Below, in pieces: positions 50,403 to 61,690 of a stretch of 64,000 nucleotides of DNA. How positions within the stretch are numbered: position 1 is the stretch's first letter; each line of letters begins with the position of its first letter. The translations under genes were made by a program, and so were the position numbers. Origin of the DNA: Rhizomys pruinosus (lineage: Eukaryota; Chordata; Mammalia; Rodentia; Spalacidae); contig VZQC01011955.1 in NCBI GenBank assembly GCA_009823505.1, positions 1,673,722-1,737,721 on the forward strand. The letters run 5' to 3'. The notes beneath the pieces were generated by a model. That model saw only the letters and a program-made list of their open reading frames with translations. It ran no database searches and was not told the DNA's origin.

Positions 50403-51039
50403 GAAAATAAATATCTGATTCCTGTATCCCCATTGAAAAAGCTAATGAAGATGTGATCCACCAAAGGATGAAGCGAACTAAGAACAAAGAAATGTGGGAT
50501 CAGAAAATAGCATTCAACACAGGAGTGAAGCAAAGTGCACCCTAGGCACCAGCTATGCAGTAGATCTGGAGAAGAGGAAGAGTGCACCCAGTCTAAGACT
50601 GGACCAGGATGGCAAAAGGCCTCAAGATGTGTAGGAGGAAATCAGTTATTTAAATATGTGAACAGTAAGTTGCAAATTGCACGGGTTTTTTATGGCTTTT
50701 TTTGTGCATTTATGAAGAATTAGCAATAAATTCAGACAATGAAGCAAATGGATAAAGAAGAAATTACAAGGAAAAAAATTAAATGACATGAAAAAATAAA
50801 ATTCTGGTACAGAGCTTGGCTTAGCAGTAAGCATTCTTTAAATAGTCATTATAATGTGAGCATTGAATAGTGATTTAATAAAAATTAGAACACAGGGAAG
50901 TACATATCAGAAGAAATTGATAGTTGCCTCTGGGCAGCAAGATGGAGTTCTCTAGGGGTTTTTGTTTTTAGGATAAGCATTTTATTAGTATGACACCTTA
51001 AATATATATAAGCATATACAATTTGATTACAAAATTAAC
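50403..51039. other. Intronic sequence
   Basis: The segment 50880-50990 (GATAGTTGCCTCTGGGCAGC) may be an ancient repeat; nothing else recognised. Confidence 0.5.
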
Positions 51040-51214
51040 TTTTATATTTTATGTATATGAATGTGTATATGGGCATTCATGTGCCATAGCATGTATGTGA
51101 AGATCACAGGACAACTTGTGGGAGTTGGTTCTCTCTATTATGTAGATCATGAAGACGGAACTCAAGGCATCAGGCTTAGTGGCAAGTGCCTTTACCCAGA
51201 AAGCCATCTTGCCA
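51040..51214 (-). repeat. B3-type SINE
   Basis: GGACAACTTGTGGGAGTTGG and GGCAAGTGCCTTTACCCAGA. Confidence 0.8.
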
Positions 51215-51354
51215 TCTTTAAATAAGGATATGACGTAAGTGCCCATTAGACTCAGATGCCTAGAAAAAGCCACAGTCCTGAAGAACTGAAGAAGTCATCA
51301 TCTATGAAGACTGTTTTTTTTTGGGGGGGGTACTTTTTCTGTTGGTTACAGTTG

Positions 51355-51559
51355 TTTTTCAGACAGGATTTCACCTAACCTGGACTGCTTCCGTATTCAT
51401 TATGTACCTGAGTGGGGGGGCTTCAACTGCTGATCTTCAGCTTCAACCTCCCAAGTACGGGGATTATAGCATAGGCCACCACACCTGCTAGGATCGAACC
51501 ACAAAGCCCTCTTCATGCAATGTGAACATTCTACCAACTGAACCATATCCCCAGCCCCA
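51355..51559 (-). repeat. B4-type SINE
   Basis: B1-like half (CAGACAGGATTTCACC) plus tRNA-like half ending CCATATCCCCAGCCCC. Confidence 0.75.
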
Positions 51560-52542
51560 TCTAGGAAGACTGTTAACAAATGAGATCATACTTATAATTT
51601 TAGTTTACATAGGGCTTTTACTTTGTCTAATTTGGTCACCCTGACAGCCTCTGAGTTTGATGAGCTCAGAGACTAATAACTAGCTTGTAAGTAATAAAGT
51701 TGTAAGTAATTCATACCAGCTCTTCTGACTCTTAAGCCCTGGAATTTGGGCATGGCTGGGGGCAAGAGGAATATGAGAACCAGTTTCCAGAGCTCAGGGG
51801 TAGGAGGTAGTGGTCTAGTCACAAGAGTAAAGTATGCAGTATCAACTTGAAGGAGTCTTGGTCATGAGTCTAGTTTCTTACTAAAACCAGAATGGCCCAG
51901 CCAGCAAGTTTAAAACTTGTTGGGGGTGGGGACTAGAATAGGTTGCTGCTCAGACTGCTCCAGACTGTGGAGTCCAGAGCACTTTGTCAGAGGACAGAGG
52001 CCCTTATTAAAGGTGTTTCAGCCATTCTTTCCTAGATAGCCTGCTTTCCTATCTGGGTCATTTGACCTTTTGGCTTCCTAGCACTAGAGCCTTTCCAGTT
52101 TGGGGAAATTCCTTACTGTGTAGATCTTAAGAGAACACAGAGCCCACCTCCCAGTAGAAAAGCCTAAATAAAAGAGACTTGTTCCCTGAGCCTTCTCCAT
52201 GGAGCCTTCTCTATGGATAGGTTTCACCATGTGACCTGGGCCTTTCAGATTAGGAGCTAATGGCACAGAAAAGCAGAAACTTTTTGAAAATTCTTTCTGG
52301 AAGCAGGGTGAAACAGTAATACCTACTAGAAGGGAAGAAAGGGGTCACACCAGCACTGCTAGTGGTGACATTTACTGTCTTTTCACAGAGTAGGAGCTGT
52401 CATGGCCATGGTTCCAGACAACTCATTGTGGAGTCCTCACGCAGCCTTCTTGTTCTCACCTATTCTGTGAGCCCAGTCTCTAACCTTCCCAGCAGTACCC
52501 TTTCAGATAAATCTATTTGCGTTTTAAGCCAACCTGAATTGT
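51560..52542. other. About 1 kb of SINE-free intron
   Basis: No exon or repeat recognised on either strand. Confidence 0.55.
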
Positions 52543-52591
52543 TCTTGAGTTCCAAGCCAGCTGGGGCTACAGGGAAACCCTGTCTCAAAAA

Positions 52592-52634
<43 letters not shown>
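52543..52634 (+). repeat. B1 3' fragment with (CA)n tail
   Basis: GCCAGCTGGGGCTACAGGGA to CTCAAAAAGAC, then about 22 CA units (52590-52634) that seem to have grown from the tail. Confidence 0.92.
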
Positions 52635-52955
52635 TAAAAAAAAAAAACTAACATAATTAAAATTCCCAAATACATAGCTGATCAGAAGAACCGAGAAAGA
52701 AGGATCAGTGATCATTTGACTTTTTATAATGACCTTACAGCATACACTGGGTAAAGTACTTTTGACAACATGATAACAAAAATGAAAATGTATTACTATT
52801 GCTTTTTCTTTTTGAAGAAAAAAAAAACACTTTTTAGAAGAATCATGCTTCTCTCAAACATTGTGAATCCACAGGCTTAGTAACATTATTGACAGACCTC
52901 AGATAGCCTAGAAGTAGCACCAATATCCCCAGGCATAATTCTTTTTAAACCTTAA
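52635..52955. other. Intronic sequence, nothing recognised
   Basis: No element seen. Confidence 0.5.
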
Positions 52956-53136
52956 AATGTTTTATGTATGTGGATGTTTTGCCTGCATGTATATAAATTC
53001 ACAGTGTACCTACACAATGTGGTGCCCCTGATCTGGAGTTGCTGATGGTTGCCACTATATAGGTGCTGAGAACTGAGTCTGGGTCCTCTGCAAGACCATC
53101 CAGTGCTCTTAACCACTGAGCCATTTCTCCAGCCCT
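52956..53136 (-). repeat. B2 SINE, diverged
   Basis: GGATGTTTTGCCTGCATGTA; ends TTTCTCCAGCCC. Confidence 0.9.
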
Positions 53137-53144
53137 CCCACCCC

Positions 53145-53297
53145 CTTTTTTTTCAGTGTTTTTGAGACTGGGTCTCCCCATAGCCCTAGATGGCCTGGAA
53201 CTCACTCTGTAGTGCAGGTGGCCTTGAAATCACAGAGATCCGCCTGCCTCTGCCTCCTGAGTGCCGGAGTTAAAGGCATGCGCCACAAAGGAGGCTG
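53145..53297 (-). repeat. B1 SINE
   Basis: Complete; head changed to GCGCCACAAAGGAGGCTGG. Confidence 0.9.
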
Positions 53298-53337
53298 GCA
53301 GACCTTAAACTTATTACCTTGATCAAAAATACATTTT

Positions 53338-53455
53338 TGTCAGGTATGGTGATGCACACTTTTAATCCCAGCACTCAGGAAGCAGATGCAGGCAGATTTT
53401 TGAGTTCCAGGCCAGCCATACCCTATAGTGAAACCCTGTTTCAAAACAAGAACAA
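53338..53455 (+). repeat. B1 SINE, internally deleted
   Basis: TCAGGTATGGTGATGCACAC start; lacks GTTCCAGGCCAGCTGG. Confidence 0.87.
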
Positions 53456-53581
53456 AAATAGATTTTCAATGTTTGGAAGATGAAATTTATTTAAAATTTT
53501 CATTAAACAAAATTGGTGATGTATTTCCCCTATTTTTGTTTATGAATATGATGTCTCATTGAATTAAAGATATTTACAGAA

Positions 53582-53742
53582 GCTGGGTGTGGTGGCAGAT
53601 GCCTTCAATCCCAACACGTGGCAGGCAGAACCAGAGATAAGTGGATCTCTGTGAGATAGAGGCCAGCCTGATCTACATAGTGAGTTCCAGGCCAGCTGTG
53701 GCTGCAAGGAAACCCTCTCTCAAAAAGACAAAAAAAAAAAAT
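53582..53742 (+). repeat. B1 SINE, diverged
   Basis: GCTGGGTGTGGTGGCAGATG start; A12 tail. Confidence 0.9.
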
Positions 53743-54189
53743 CTTAACAGAGAAGCAATCAAACAGTGACCTAGTTTTTTCCCTTAGCAACTTCTTCAGC
53801 TTCCAAGAGAGTGTGACTGAAGACAGGTGCAAGTAGCAGACTCTGTCCCCACTTCACTCACGTTTCTCCTTTCCATTCCTTCCATTGTCCTGTTAACATT
53901 CTACCTTTTGTCTCTGTTCAGTGAGGTTGGCAATTCATTTTACTTCTCTTTAGAAATTCATTTTGCCTCTTTAGCAAATGAGTCTGAATGTACCTCCTAG
54001 AGATTGAAGCTAAAGACCAGTAACTACAGATCCAGAGTAGTAAGTGCAGGTTTTAGTTGAAGATAAAACAAAGAATTTTAGTTTCTAAATGGCAGTTCAA
54101 GTGACTGAAATTATATGTAATGAATAAAATTTAACATTTATAAACAAATTTTACTCCATTTGAATAGAGTTCTAAAATGCAACATATGA
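53743..54189. other. Intronic sequence, nothing recognised
   Basis: No element seen. Confidence 0.55.
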
Positions 54190-54201
54190 TTATTTATTAA
54201 T

Positions 54202-54240
<39 letters not shown>

Positions 54241-54353
54241 TTTTGAGACAGTTTCTGGCCTAGAACTCACTATGTAGACCAGGGGGGCCTTGAACTCCAG
54301 CTGGCCTGCCTCTGCCTCCTAAGTGCTGGGATTAAAGGTGTGCACCACCACAT
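54190..54353 (-). repeat. B1 SINE with long (TTTA)n tail
   Basis: TTTA units over 54190-54245, then an internally deleted antisense B1 (GACAGTTTCTGGCCTAGAAC). Confidence 0.9.
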
Positions 54354-54775
54354 ATCTTATTTTAAACTTTAAACTTTTTTTTTTAGAGACTACAAACTTT
54401 CCCTCTGGCCTGTTGTCACCTTTATCTGGAGTACCTTTGCTTTTTATCACTGAAACACTACATTCTGCCCTAACCTATAAGAACAAACCCAGATGCTTCT
54501 TACCTTATTTTGTATTTGCCATTCCAAGTTAAAAAGTATTTTTAGCTTCCTGAAAACTTTGAAAACATTTTTGTTGGGCATTTACATCTTCTTACTTGGC
54601 TTTGGAAATGCCCGAGTACCTGTCTTATTTTGTCTTGTTACCAAGTATATAATATGTTCCCCAAAGAGAGAATCAAAATCTTAGTAGTATATCACCCAGA
54701 AACCTAGGACAGTACTTCACTCTTAGTAGACTCTGCTGTGTATTACAAATTATTTTTAATTTTTATGTATTTTTA
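54354..54775. other. Intronic sequence, nothing recognised
   Basis: Two 60-70 codon open frames here are not protein-like. Confidence 0.5.
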
Positions 54776-54927
54776 TTTGGGAGGGGGGTTTTGAGACATG
54801 TCTCATTATGTAGTCTTGGCTAGCCTGGAACTTGTTTTGTAGACCAGGCTGGCCTTGAACTCACAAGATCCACCTGCCTCTGCCTCCCAAGTGCTAGGAT
54901 TAAAGGCATGCGCCACCACGCCCAACT
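54776..54927 (-). repeat. B1 SINE
   Basis: G-rich left edge, complete head GCCACCACGCCCAACT. Confidence 0.92.
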
Positions 54928-55255
54928 GAATTATTTTTAATAATAGTGAAAACTGAATAATTTTTTCTTAAGGGAGCTGAGCAGTGGGCCTGGGCATAGT
55001 GATGAGTGTGTGCTTGTCTAACATGCCAGCAAACCCTGTTTGAACCCTAGCACAGGAAAAAAAATTTTAATTAGAGGAATTATAATGTGTCTTTGGACCT
55101 AGAAGTTGCAAACAAAATGAAAATATCTAAACCCAATGTAGGAACTAAATATGAAGTAGTATTTGAACCTAGAATATCCCTGAAAGTCAGTCAAGGATTG
55201 GAGGGGAGGGCCTAAATGGTCAAGAGGGTAGAGAATGACAGAAAAACATGACCTC
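54928..55255. other. Intronic sequence
   Basis: A decayed SINE head may lie near 54975-55050 (GCCTGGGCATAGTGATGAGT); otherwise nothing. Confidence 0.45.
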
Positions 55256-55412
55256 GGCCAGGCGTGGTGGCGCACGCCTTTAATCCTAGCACTTGGGAGG
55301 CAGAGGCAGATGGATCTTTGTGAGTTCAAGGCCAGCCTGGTCTACAGAGTGAGTTCCAGGACAGCTGGGGCTACAGGGAGACCCTGTCTCGAGAAAACAA
55401 ACAAAAAAAAAA
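55256..55412 (+). repeat. B1 SINE, young
   Basis: Near consensus; AACATGACCTC repeats on both sides. Confidence 0.95.
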
Positions 55413-56334
55413 AGAACATGACCTCCTCTAGACCATACAAATATGGTGGCTTTTCAAACCTAGAATAGAGACATAAAGTATCTTCATTTAAAGCAAGCTC
55501 TCTTCTTATCCAGGGGAGAAAGACAGTCTGAACATAAATATTCCATCTACTTCAGGTTATTTGTAGGAATTGGAATAAACTATTTCAAAAATTAAGTTAG
55601 GGTAATAATGATACCTCAAGGCTGCTTCTATAGATTAAACATGGACTTCAAGAAGAGAATTTAGTGGGCACCTACTGTACACTCAGGGAACAAGCTTCTT
55701 AGGTGTTTTATATTTTAAAATACTTTCAGTAGAATGCTTGATAACATTTAAACTCTTCTCTAACAACTCCATGCCAAAACTTTAAATTTGGATTTATTTG
55801 AAAGCAATTTATGCTCATTGTTGAAAAAAAGAGAATGGTACACATGTCTCAAAGTATATTTTCATCTACTACCACTGCATTATCCAAATCCTTATTAGTG
55901 ATGTCCTGTGAACAGCTTCACAGCTATCTTTCAGATATTTATGTGCGTATGAGTATGAATTGTCTATTTCACATGTGTATCTTACTTTGTTCTGTGAATA
56001 GCATTATACTATACCTCTTACTCTGGGTGTCTTTTGTCCATACTTAATAAACCACATAATACAGGTAATGGAAAAGATGTTTAAAAACCCTCCGCAATGA
56101 TAGCTGTTAATAACAAAAGTATCATTTTTATAAATTTTCCAAAGAACTGAATCTTAGGAATGTATTTGAAGAATTTCTAAAACATTCAGTGAGTATAATA
56201 AACTGGCCATGACCATGGCTTTAACCAATTTTCTATGTATTTCAGTGATAAGACTTCTCCAGTTCAGATTGACATGTGGTGTGGTCTCACTACATATGTC
56301 TCCATGAAGGAAATGGCTTTGCTATATTTAGACC
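55413..56334. other. About 0.9 kb of intron with faint old repeats
   Basis: GTGGGCACCTACTGTACACT near 55657 is MIR-like. AATAGCATTATACTATACC near 55998 is like an old L1 or DNA-transposon end. No exon seen. Confidence 0.5.
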
Positions 56335-56815
56335 AAGGGAGGAGATAGCTCAGTCAATAAATTGCTTGCTATGCAAGAATTAGGACCTGAGTTTGTTCCC
56401 AAAACCCATGTATATTAATTACTTTTCTGTTGCTATGATAAAACATCATGACCAAGGCAAATTAAAGAAGGAAGAGTTTACTTGGCTAATGGTTCCAGAA
56501 GGTAAGAGACCTTCATGCAGAGAAATGGGACAAAGCTCTTAACTCTGAAAGCCTGCCCCCAGTGGCCCATCCTCCAGTAAGGCCACACCTTGTAAGGATG
56601 CCATGACCTTCCAAAACAACACCACCAACTGACCAAGTGTTGGAATACTTGGAGCCCATGGGGACATTCTCATTCATACTATCACACCACAGTAAAAAGC
56701 TGGACATAGTGGTATTCACTTGTAATTTCAATACTGGGGAGGCAGAGGCAGGCAGATCCCAGGGATTCGCAAGCCATCCAGCCAAGCTACACCACTTGAG
56801 GTTCTCATTCTCCCC
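56335..56815 (+). repeat. B4-type SINE split by a URR1 element
   Basis: Head GATAGCTCAGTCAATAAATT to AAAACCCATGTA (about 56409). It resumes at GTAAAAAGCTGGACATAGTG (56690) with the B1-like part. A contiguous B4 would read CCCATGTAAAAAGCTGG. Confidence 0.72.
56410..56689 (-). mobile_element. URR1-type DNA transposon inserted in a B4
   Basis: Left end TAATTACTTTTCTGTTGCTA, ATGACCAAGGCAAATTAAAG, then GCCTGCCCCCAGTGGCCCA, CCACCAACTGACCAAGTGTT and a right end CATTCATACTATCACACCAC. It is the reverse complement of the layout of the copy at 11825. No coding capacity. Confidence 0.8.
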
Positions 56816-56818
56816 CCC

Positions 56819-56820
<2 letters not shown>

Positions 56821-56862
<42 letters not shown>
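56821..56862. repeat. (GT)n microsatellite
   Basis: About 20 units after a C9 run. Confidence 0.96.
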
Positions 56863-56863
<1 letters not shown>

Positions 56864-57092
56864 TAGGCATGAGGAAAACCTTGGGGTGGAAAGAGAGACT
56901 GAACTCTGTTGTGGTTCTTTGCATTAAAACATTATTATATATTTCATACTTAAGTAGTCACATGTTTGTGTTGTATTTTACATTTTGTAATGTTTGAAGA
57001 TGAAATGTCTACACATCTAAAACCAGTAAAGTTAGGTTTCCACTGTCAGAGTTCCATCCTAATTGTTTATATCAAAAACAATGCTGAATTTT

Positions 57093-57824
57093 TATTTTTA
57101 TTTTTTTTTTTTTTATTGATGCTTTGTGCATTTCATACATCATTTTCCAATTCAGTTCAGGCATATTTCCCTTTCCCTTCCCCCCCACCCCCACCCCATC
57201 CCAGATCATGCATTCTGCCATAACTGTCCTGCATCTTTCTCTGTTTTTTTTCATTTTTTAGCTATAAGTGATAATCCATGAGTACAAGCATCCTTCATGT
57301 AAAACCAATTTGTAGGCTGTTGTGCCCAAACCCCCACAGCCCCACCATCCAGTGGGGGGTGAGGGGTTGTATGTTCAATCAAGTTGATCAAATGAGTGTC
57401 CAGACTACATTGCTGTAGTTTCACCATTCACCCCAATCGCGGCCCTTACATTCTACCACGCCCCCTCTTCCGCAGATTGTTCCCTAGGCTTAGAAAAGGG
57501 GCACAGGTGGTTGAGAAGCAAAACAGTCCACTCTCTCTAGAGCTGTTGTCTTGGACTCTGGTCAATTCTGGCTGTTTCCTTTCATAGGCTGACAGTTTGT
57601 CCAGGAATAACCTTTCGATCCTACTAATGAAGCACACGCAATTAGATATATAGGTATTTAAACAGCACTAATAGTTATGGTAGGTTACTTTGGTATAGAC
57701 ACATATGTTTGGATGATATGTTAATCCATGAATTACATTTTTTCCTGTTAAATATGACAGGGTCTTACTGTGGCTTATAACATCTCCTAACCTGTAGAGG
57801 ATGTAAGCTCGTGGCATCAGCCAC
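57093..57824 (-). mobile_element. LINE-1-like 3' end, copy 2, with target duplication
   Basis: A 17-base duplicate, ACAATGCTGAATTTTTA, lies at about 57077-57093 and 57827-57843, bracketing a - strand insertion whose A-tail is the T-run at 57104-57116. Landmarks on the - strand in order: GGAAGAGGGGGCGTGG, GTCTGGACACTCATTTG, a G-rich tract and AATAAAAA. The element is about 730 bases and 5'-truncated, as expected of LINE machinery. About 520 bases match the copy at 14587. I assign it to L1 by layout, not by a known consensus. Confidence 0.75.
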
Positions 57825-58002
57825 AAACAATGCTGAATTTTTAAAACTGTTTCACTAAAATACTTAAGAAAATACATGGATCTCACTTTTTTCTAAGTGT
57901 ACTAACATTTGAGCCTTAACATTAACATCTTACTATTAGAGGTTCCGAAAATTTCCTAAGCTAAACTGTAGTTTTTATTTTGTTATTTTCATATATTTAT
58001 TT

Positions 58003-58204
58003 ATATTTTTTTTTTTTTATTTTGTGTGTGTGAATATATTGCCTGCATGTTGTACAATGCATGTAAAGGTCAGAAGGTGTCAGATTCCCCTGGAACTGGA
58101 GTTATGGACAGTTGTTAGCCACTATATGGGTGCTGGGAATCCAACCCAGGTCCTCTCCAAGAACAGCCAGTGCTCTTAACCACTGAGCCATCTCTCCAGC
58201 CCCC
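58003..58204 (-). repeat. B2 SINE with target duplication
   Basis: Shorter subfamily; CATATATTTATTT on both sides. Confidence 0.93.
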
Positions 58205-58232
58205 ACATATATTTATTTTAAACTGGATAGAT

Positions 58233-58382
58233 AGGGCCTAGGAAATGGTTTAGTGGGAAAGGCACCTACTACCAAGCCTGGTGTTCTGAGTTCAGTGGAA
58301 GGAAAGAAAGAAGAGACTCCTGCAAGTAGCCCTTGACATATGTGTTCCTACACACATACATACATAAAATTTAAAAAAAACT
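58233..58382 (+). repeat. B3-type SINE
   Basis: GGCACCTACTACCAAGCCTG and GACTCCTGCAAGTAGCCCTT. Confidence 0.78.
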
Positions 58383-58386
58383 TAAT

Positions 58387-58607
58387 GTGGGGCTTGAGAG
58401 ATAGCTCAGCAGTTAAGAGCACTGGCTTCTCTTTCAGAGGACCTGGGTTCGGTTCCCAGCACCCCCATGGCAGCTAACAACTGTCCTAACTCCAGTTCGT
58501 GGGGATCCAACACTGTCTTCTGATTTCCTTGGGCATTGCACAACACAAATGCACTTACATACATGCAGGCAGTAGTACACCCATACAGATAAAATAAATA
58601 CTAAAAA
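58387..58607 (+). repeat. B2 SINE
   Basis: GTGGGGCTTGAGAGATAGCTC start; moderately diverged. Confidence 0.92.
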
Positions 58608-58608
58608 A

Positions 58609-58732
58609 ATTTTTTTTAATGTATGAGTGTTTTGCCTGCATGTATGTAAGTGCACCCATGTCATGCAATGTGCACGGCAATCAGGAGAGGGGTGTTGAAT
58701 CCCCTGGAACTGGAACCATCTCTCCAGCCCCC
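58609..58732 (-). repeat. B2 SINE, internally deleted
   Basis: Joined tail to tail with the previous copy; the body between CTGGAACTGG and AACCATCTCTCC is missing. Confidence 0.9.
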
Positions 58733-58745
58733 TAAATACCTTTTT

Positions 58746-58994
58746 TTTTTAATTTTTTTTTAATTTTATTTATTTTTGTATGTGTATGAGGGTACTGTCT
58801 GCATGTAGGTTTGTGCACCCGTGTCATGCAATGCCGCGGAGGTCAGAAGAGGGTCTCGGATTCCCCTGGAACCGGAGTTCTCCTGGAATTGGAGTTACAG
58901 ACGGTTCTCAGCTGCCATGTGGGTGCTGGGGATCGAACCCGGGTCCTCTGCAAGAGCAGTCGGTGCTCTTAACCACTAGGCCAACTCTCCAGCC
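58746..58994 (-). repeat. B2 SINE, young
   Basis: Longer subfamily; CCCCCTAAATACCTTTTT and CCCCCTAAATAACTTTTT flank it. Confidence 0.95.
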
Positions 58995-59149
58995 CCCTAA
59001 ATAACTTTTTAAAGAAATAAATTATGGAGAGGGTGTTTCATTTGTTCATAAGTGTGAACAACAAAATAGTAAGCATTTGAAGTGTTTAGTGGCTTAGGAA
59101 TGAATATCACTCCTCACCTATATTTCAATATTAGGGTTCCCCCCATTTT

Positions 59150-59253
59150 TTGGCAGGGGTCTTTTTGAGACAGGGTCTCCCTTTAGTCCCAGCTGGCCTG
59201 GAGCTCACTCTGTAGACCAGGCTCACATAGATCTGCTTGCCTCCCCCCCCCCC
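59150..59253 (-). repeat. B1 SINE, truncated
   Basis: Ends in a C10 run instead of the CTGCCTCTGCCTCC part. Confidence 0.88.
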
Positions 59254-59289
59254 TTCATTTTTAGAAGTATTGAATTTAATAGAAGTAGA

Positions 59290-59352
59290 TGGGGCTGGGA
59301 GAATAGTTCAGATCAGTGATAAAACACCTGCCTGGAATGGGCAAGGCCTTTT
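59290..59352 (+). repeat. ID-type SINE fragment
   Basis: GGGGCTGGGAGAATAGTTCA and AACACCTGCCTGGAATGGGC, CAAGGCC are close to the ID (BC1-type) body. Confidence 0.6.
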
Positions 59353-59405
59353 ATTTGTTGCAGTGGGTGGACACAATGATGGATATAAATCTGATCTTTT
59401 TCTTA

Positions 59406-59595
59406 ATTTTAGATATTTTATGTGTATGAGTATATTGCATTGCATGCATGTAAGTGCTGGCAGAGGTCAGAAGAGGGCATCTGTAACTGAAGTTATGGAT
59501 GGTTGTTAGCTGCCATATGGGTGCTGGGAACCAAACCTGGGTCCTCTGCAAGAACAGCCATTGCTCTAAACCACTGAGCCATCTCTCCAGCCCAA
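59406..59595 (-). repeat. B2 SINE, old
   Basis: Internal loss around GAAGAGGGCATCTGTAAC. Confidence 0.9.
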
Positions 59596-59698
59596 AATCT
59601 GATCATCTTAATAGATGTGTAAACTTGAGACCATAGTGAGTTTTCAAGCAAGTAAAAGCAAAGTGGGACCCTGAAGGTAGAAAAACTATAGGTTGCCT

Positions 59699-59700
59699 AT

Positions 59701-59743
<43 letters not shown>

Positions 59744-59903
59744 TTATTTTTGTCTTTTTGAGACAGGGTCTTCCTGTAGCCCTCGCTGGCCTGGAACTTG
59801 CTACGTAAACCAATCTAGCCTTGAACTCACAGAGATCCACCTGCCTCTGTCCCCCTAACCCCAGTGCTGGGATTAAAGGTGTGTGTCACCACAGTGGCTA
59901 GGT
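59699..59903 (-). repeat. B1 SINE with (TTTA)n tail
   Basis: TTTA units over 59699-59747; complete antisense B1 afterwards. Confidence 0.92.
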
Positions 59904-59939
59904 TGTCCATTTATAAAGGCCCCCAATGTAGAATTAGCA

Positions 59940-60400
59940 TTATGACTCCTGTTCATTTAGTACATATGCTATGCCCCGGGGGTCAAAGGAATGAATACAT
60001 CATTCATTCTCTTGGTGTCAGATAGTTGCAGCAAAAGTGGCTTAATAGACTTTGGTCTATTAAGACTGGGTGCTGAGGGAATAAAGAGGAGACAAAGAAA
60101 TGCAAGACCCCAGTGGAGAGACTTGGAATAGGGGGGATCATTATCAGGAACTTCCCGGAAAAACAAGACTTGGAGAATGAGTAATAGTTGAGTAATGATT
60201 GGAAGTAAAAGAAGTGTGTCAGAAGGAACAGCATATCTGAAGACCTGCAGGTAATGGGGAGGGAAAAGCCTTTTGGGTGGAGAAAGATGTGATTGCCAAG
60301 CTGCAGGACGTACAAGAAATGAGGGTATAGAGGCAAACAAGACTATAGTATAAAGAGCTTTGCATACCATGCTGAGTCTTCCTCATTAAAACAAATCTTG
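59940..60400 (+). repeat. Ancient mammalian interspersed repeat, family unsure
   Basis: GAAGGAACAGCATATCTGAA, AGAGCTTTGCATACCATGCT and related phrases belong to the same old repeat as 17105-17350, here its later portion. Two overlapping minus-strand open frames (133 and 110 codons) are incidental: neither resembles a protein family. Confidence 0.5.
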
Positions 60401-60521
60401 TGACCTAATTGCATTTCTATTTTTTCTCTTATTGACTACAATATACAGAGATCATAAATGTTTTAGAAATAGGTATTTTTAAATGCATAGTTTTCAAAGC
60501 AGATAAAAATCTAGAAATACG

Positions 60522-60722
60522 GGGCTGGAGTGATGGCTCAGTGGTTAAGAACACCGACTGCTCTTGCAGATTCCCAGCACCCACACGTCGGCTGAGAACC
60601 CTCTTTAACTCCAGTTCCAGGGGAATCAGACACCCTCTTCTGACCTCCATGGCATTGCACGACACAAGTGCACCAACCTACATGTAGACAGTACATTCAT
60701 ACACATAAAAAAATAATAAAAA
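60522..60722 (+). repeat. B2 SINE, small deletion
   Basis: The B-box bases are lost (GCTCTTGCAGATTCCCAGCA), so it should be transcriptionally dead. Confidence 0.92.
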
Positions 60723-60949
60723 TTTATTTTTAAATCTAGACATAGATCAAATTTTGTGTGGTGTGTGCACACGAGTGCCAAAGGGTCTTACACATGCTAG
60801 CACATACTCTACCAATGAGCCAGACCCTGAGCTTACTAATTCTTGTACTGTATTCATTTATTCAGGAGAATTTTATTTACTCACATTCACCATGGCAGAT
60901 CCTGTTTCCATGTGCAGATAAACTGAGACTATAAAATGTTATTAATTCC

Positions 60950-61108
60950 AGTGGGGTGTAGTGGCACAGGCCTTTAATCCCAGCACTTGGGAGGCAGAGG
61001 CAAGCAGATCTCTGCGAGTTCAAGGCCAGCCTGCCTTGTCTACATAGTGAGTTCTGGGCCATTTGGGGCTACAGGGACAGTCTCAAAAAGACCCCCCCCC
61101 AAAAAAAA
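60950..61108 (+). repeat. B1 SINE
   Basis: TGGGGTGTAGTGGCACAGGC start; C9 run before the A-tail. Confidence 0.9.
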
Positions 61109-61476
61109 GTATCAACATTTTCTGAAAAAAAATAAATTACATGCATATATCCAAAAGTTTGTAGATTTTTTTTCTTTCCTATTACAATGGAAATTATACT
61201 AATTTACAGTGTGGAATCTGCAGGGATATTAGAAAACAGGTACAGTTATTACTTTGTTGCCCAGGTAATTGGGCATCTTGCTCACATGAGTTCTAGGAGT
61301 GGTTTTGTTTTTAAGCATTTAGGTAACCCTGTGGCACAAAAGTTGTAGCTGTTTCTGTTCTCTTTGTAGCTCTTTGACTCTGCCCTAGTGAGATGGTTCC
61401 TTTCCACTCTCACAACCGACACAAATCTTTTGCTTGCTTTGGGATTAGCTTATGCCAGTATAGTGGGAACACTCAT
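61109..61476. other. Intronic sequence, nothing recognised
   Basis: No element seen. Confidence 0.5.
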
Positions 61477-61690
61477 AAGAAAGCTTGACCATAAGAATAA
61501 CTACTGTTTGTTTCATATCTACCATAAGTTAAATGATGTAGTACGTACCGGGTATATAGTATCTAATACTAAGAACAATGGGTTATCCACATTTTTTCAG
61601 CTAAGCAGATAAAATTTCACACATCACATAGCCAATCACAATTGGAGTTGGGTCTTTTGTTAGTCCAAGTCTTAGTGGTACCTTCTGTAT
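61477..61690 (+). repeat. MIR-like SINE, old
   Basis: TTTCAGCTAAGCAGATAAAA, CACATCACATAGCC and GGAGTTGGGTCTTTTGTTAG fit the order of MIR. Confidence 0.5.

Noticed and set aside
59969..60370. 133-codon open frame on the - strand, overlapping a 110-codon one
   Set aside because: Lies in an ancient repeat; two overlapping frames of similar length with no family match indicate chance.
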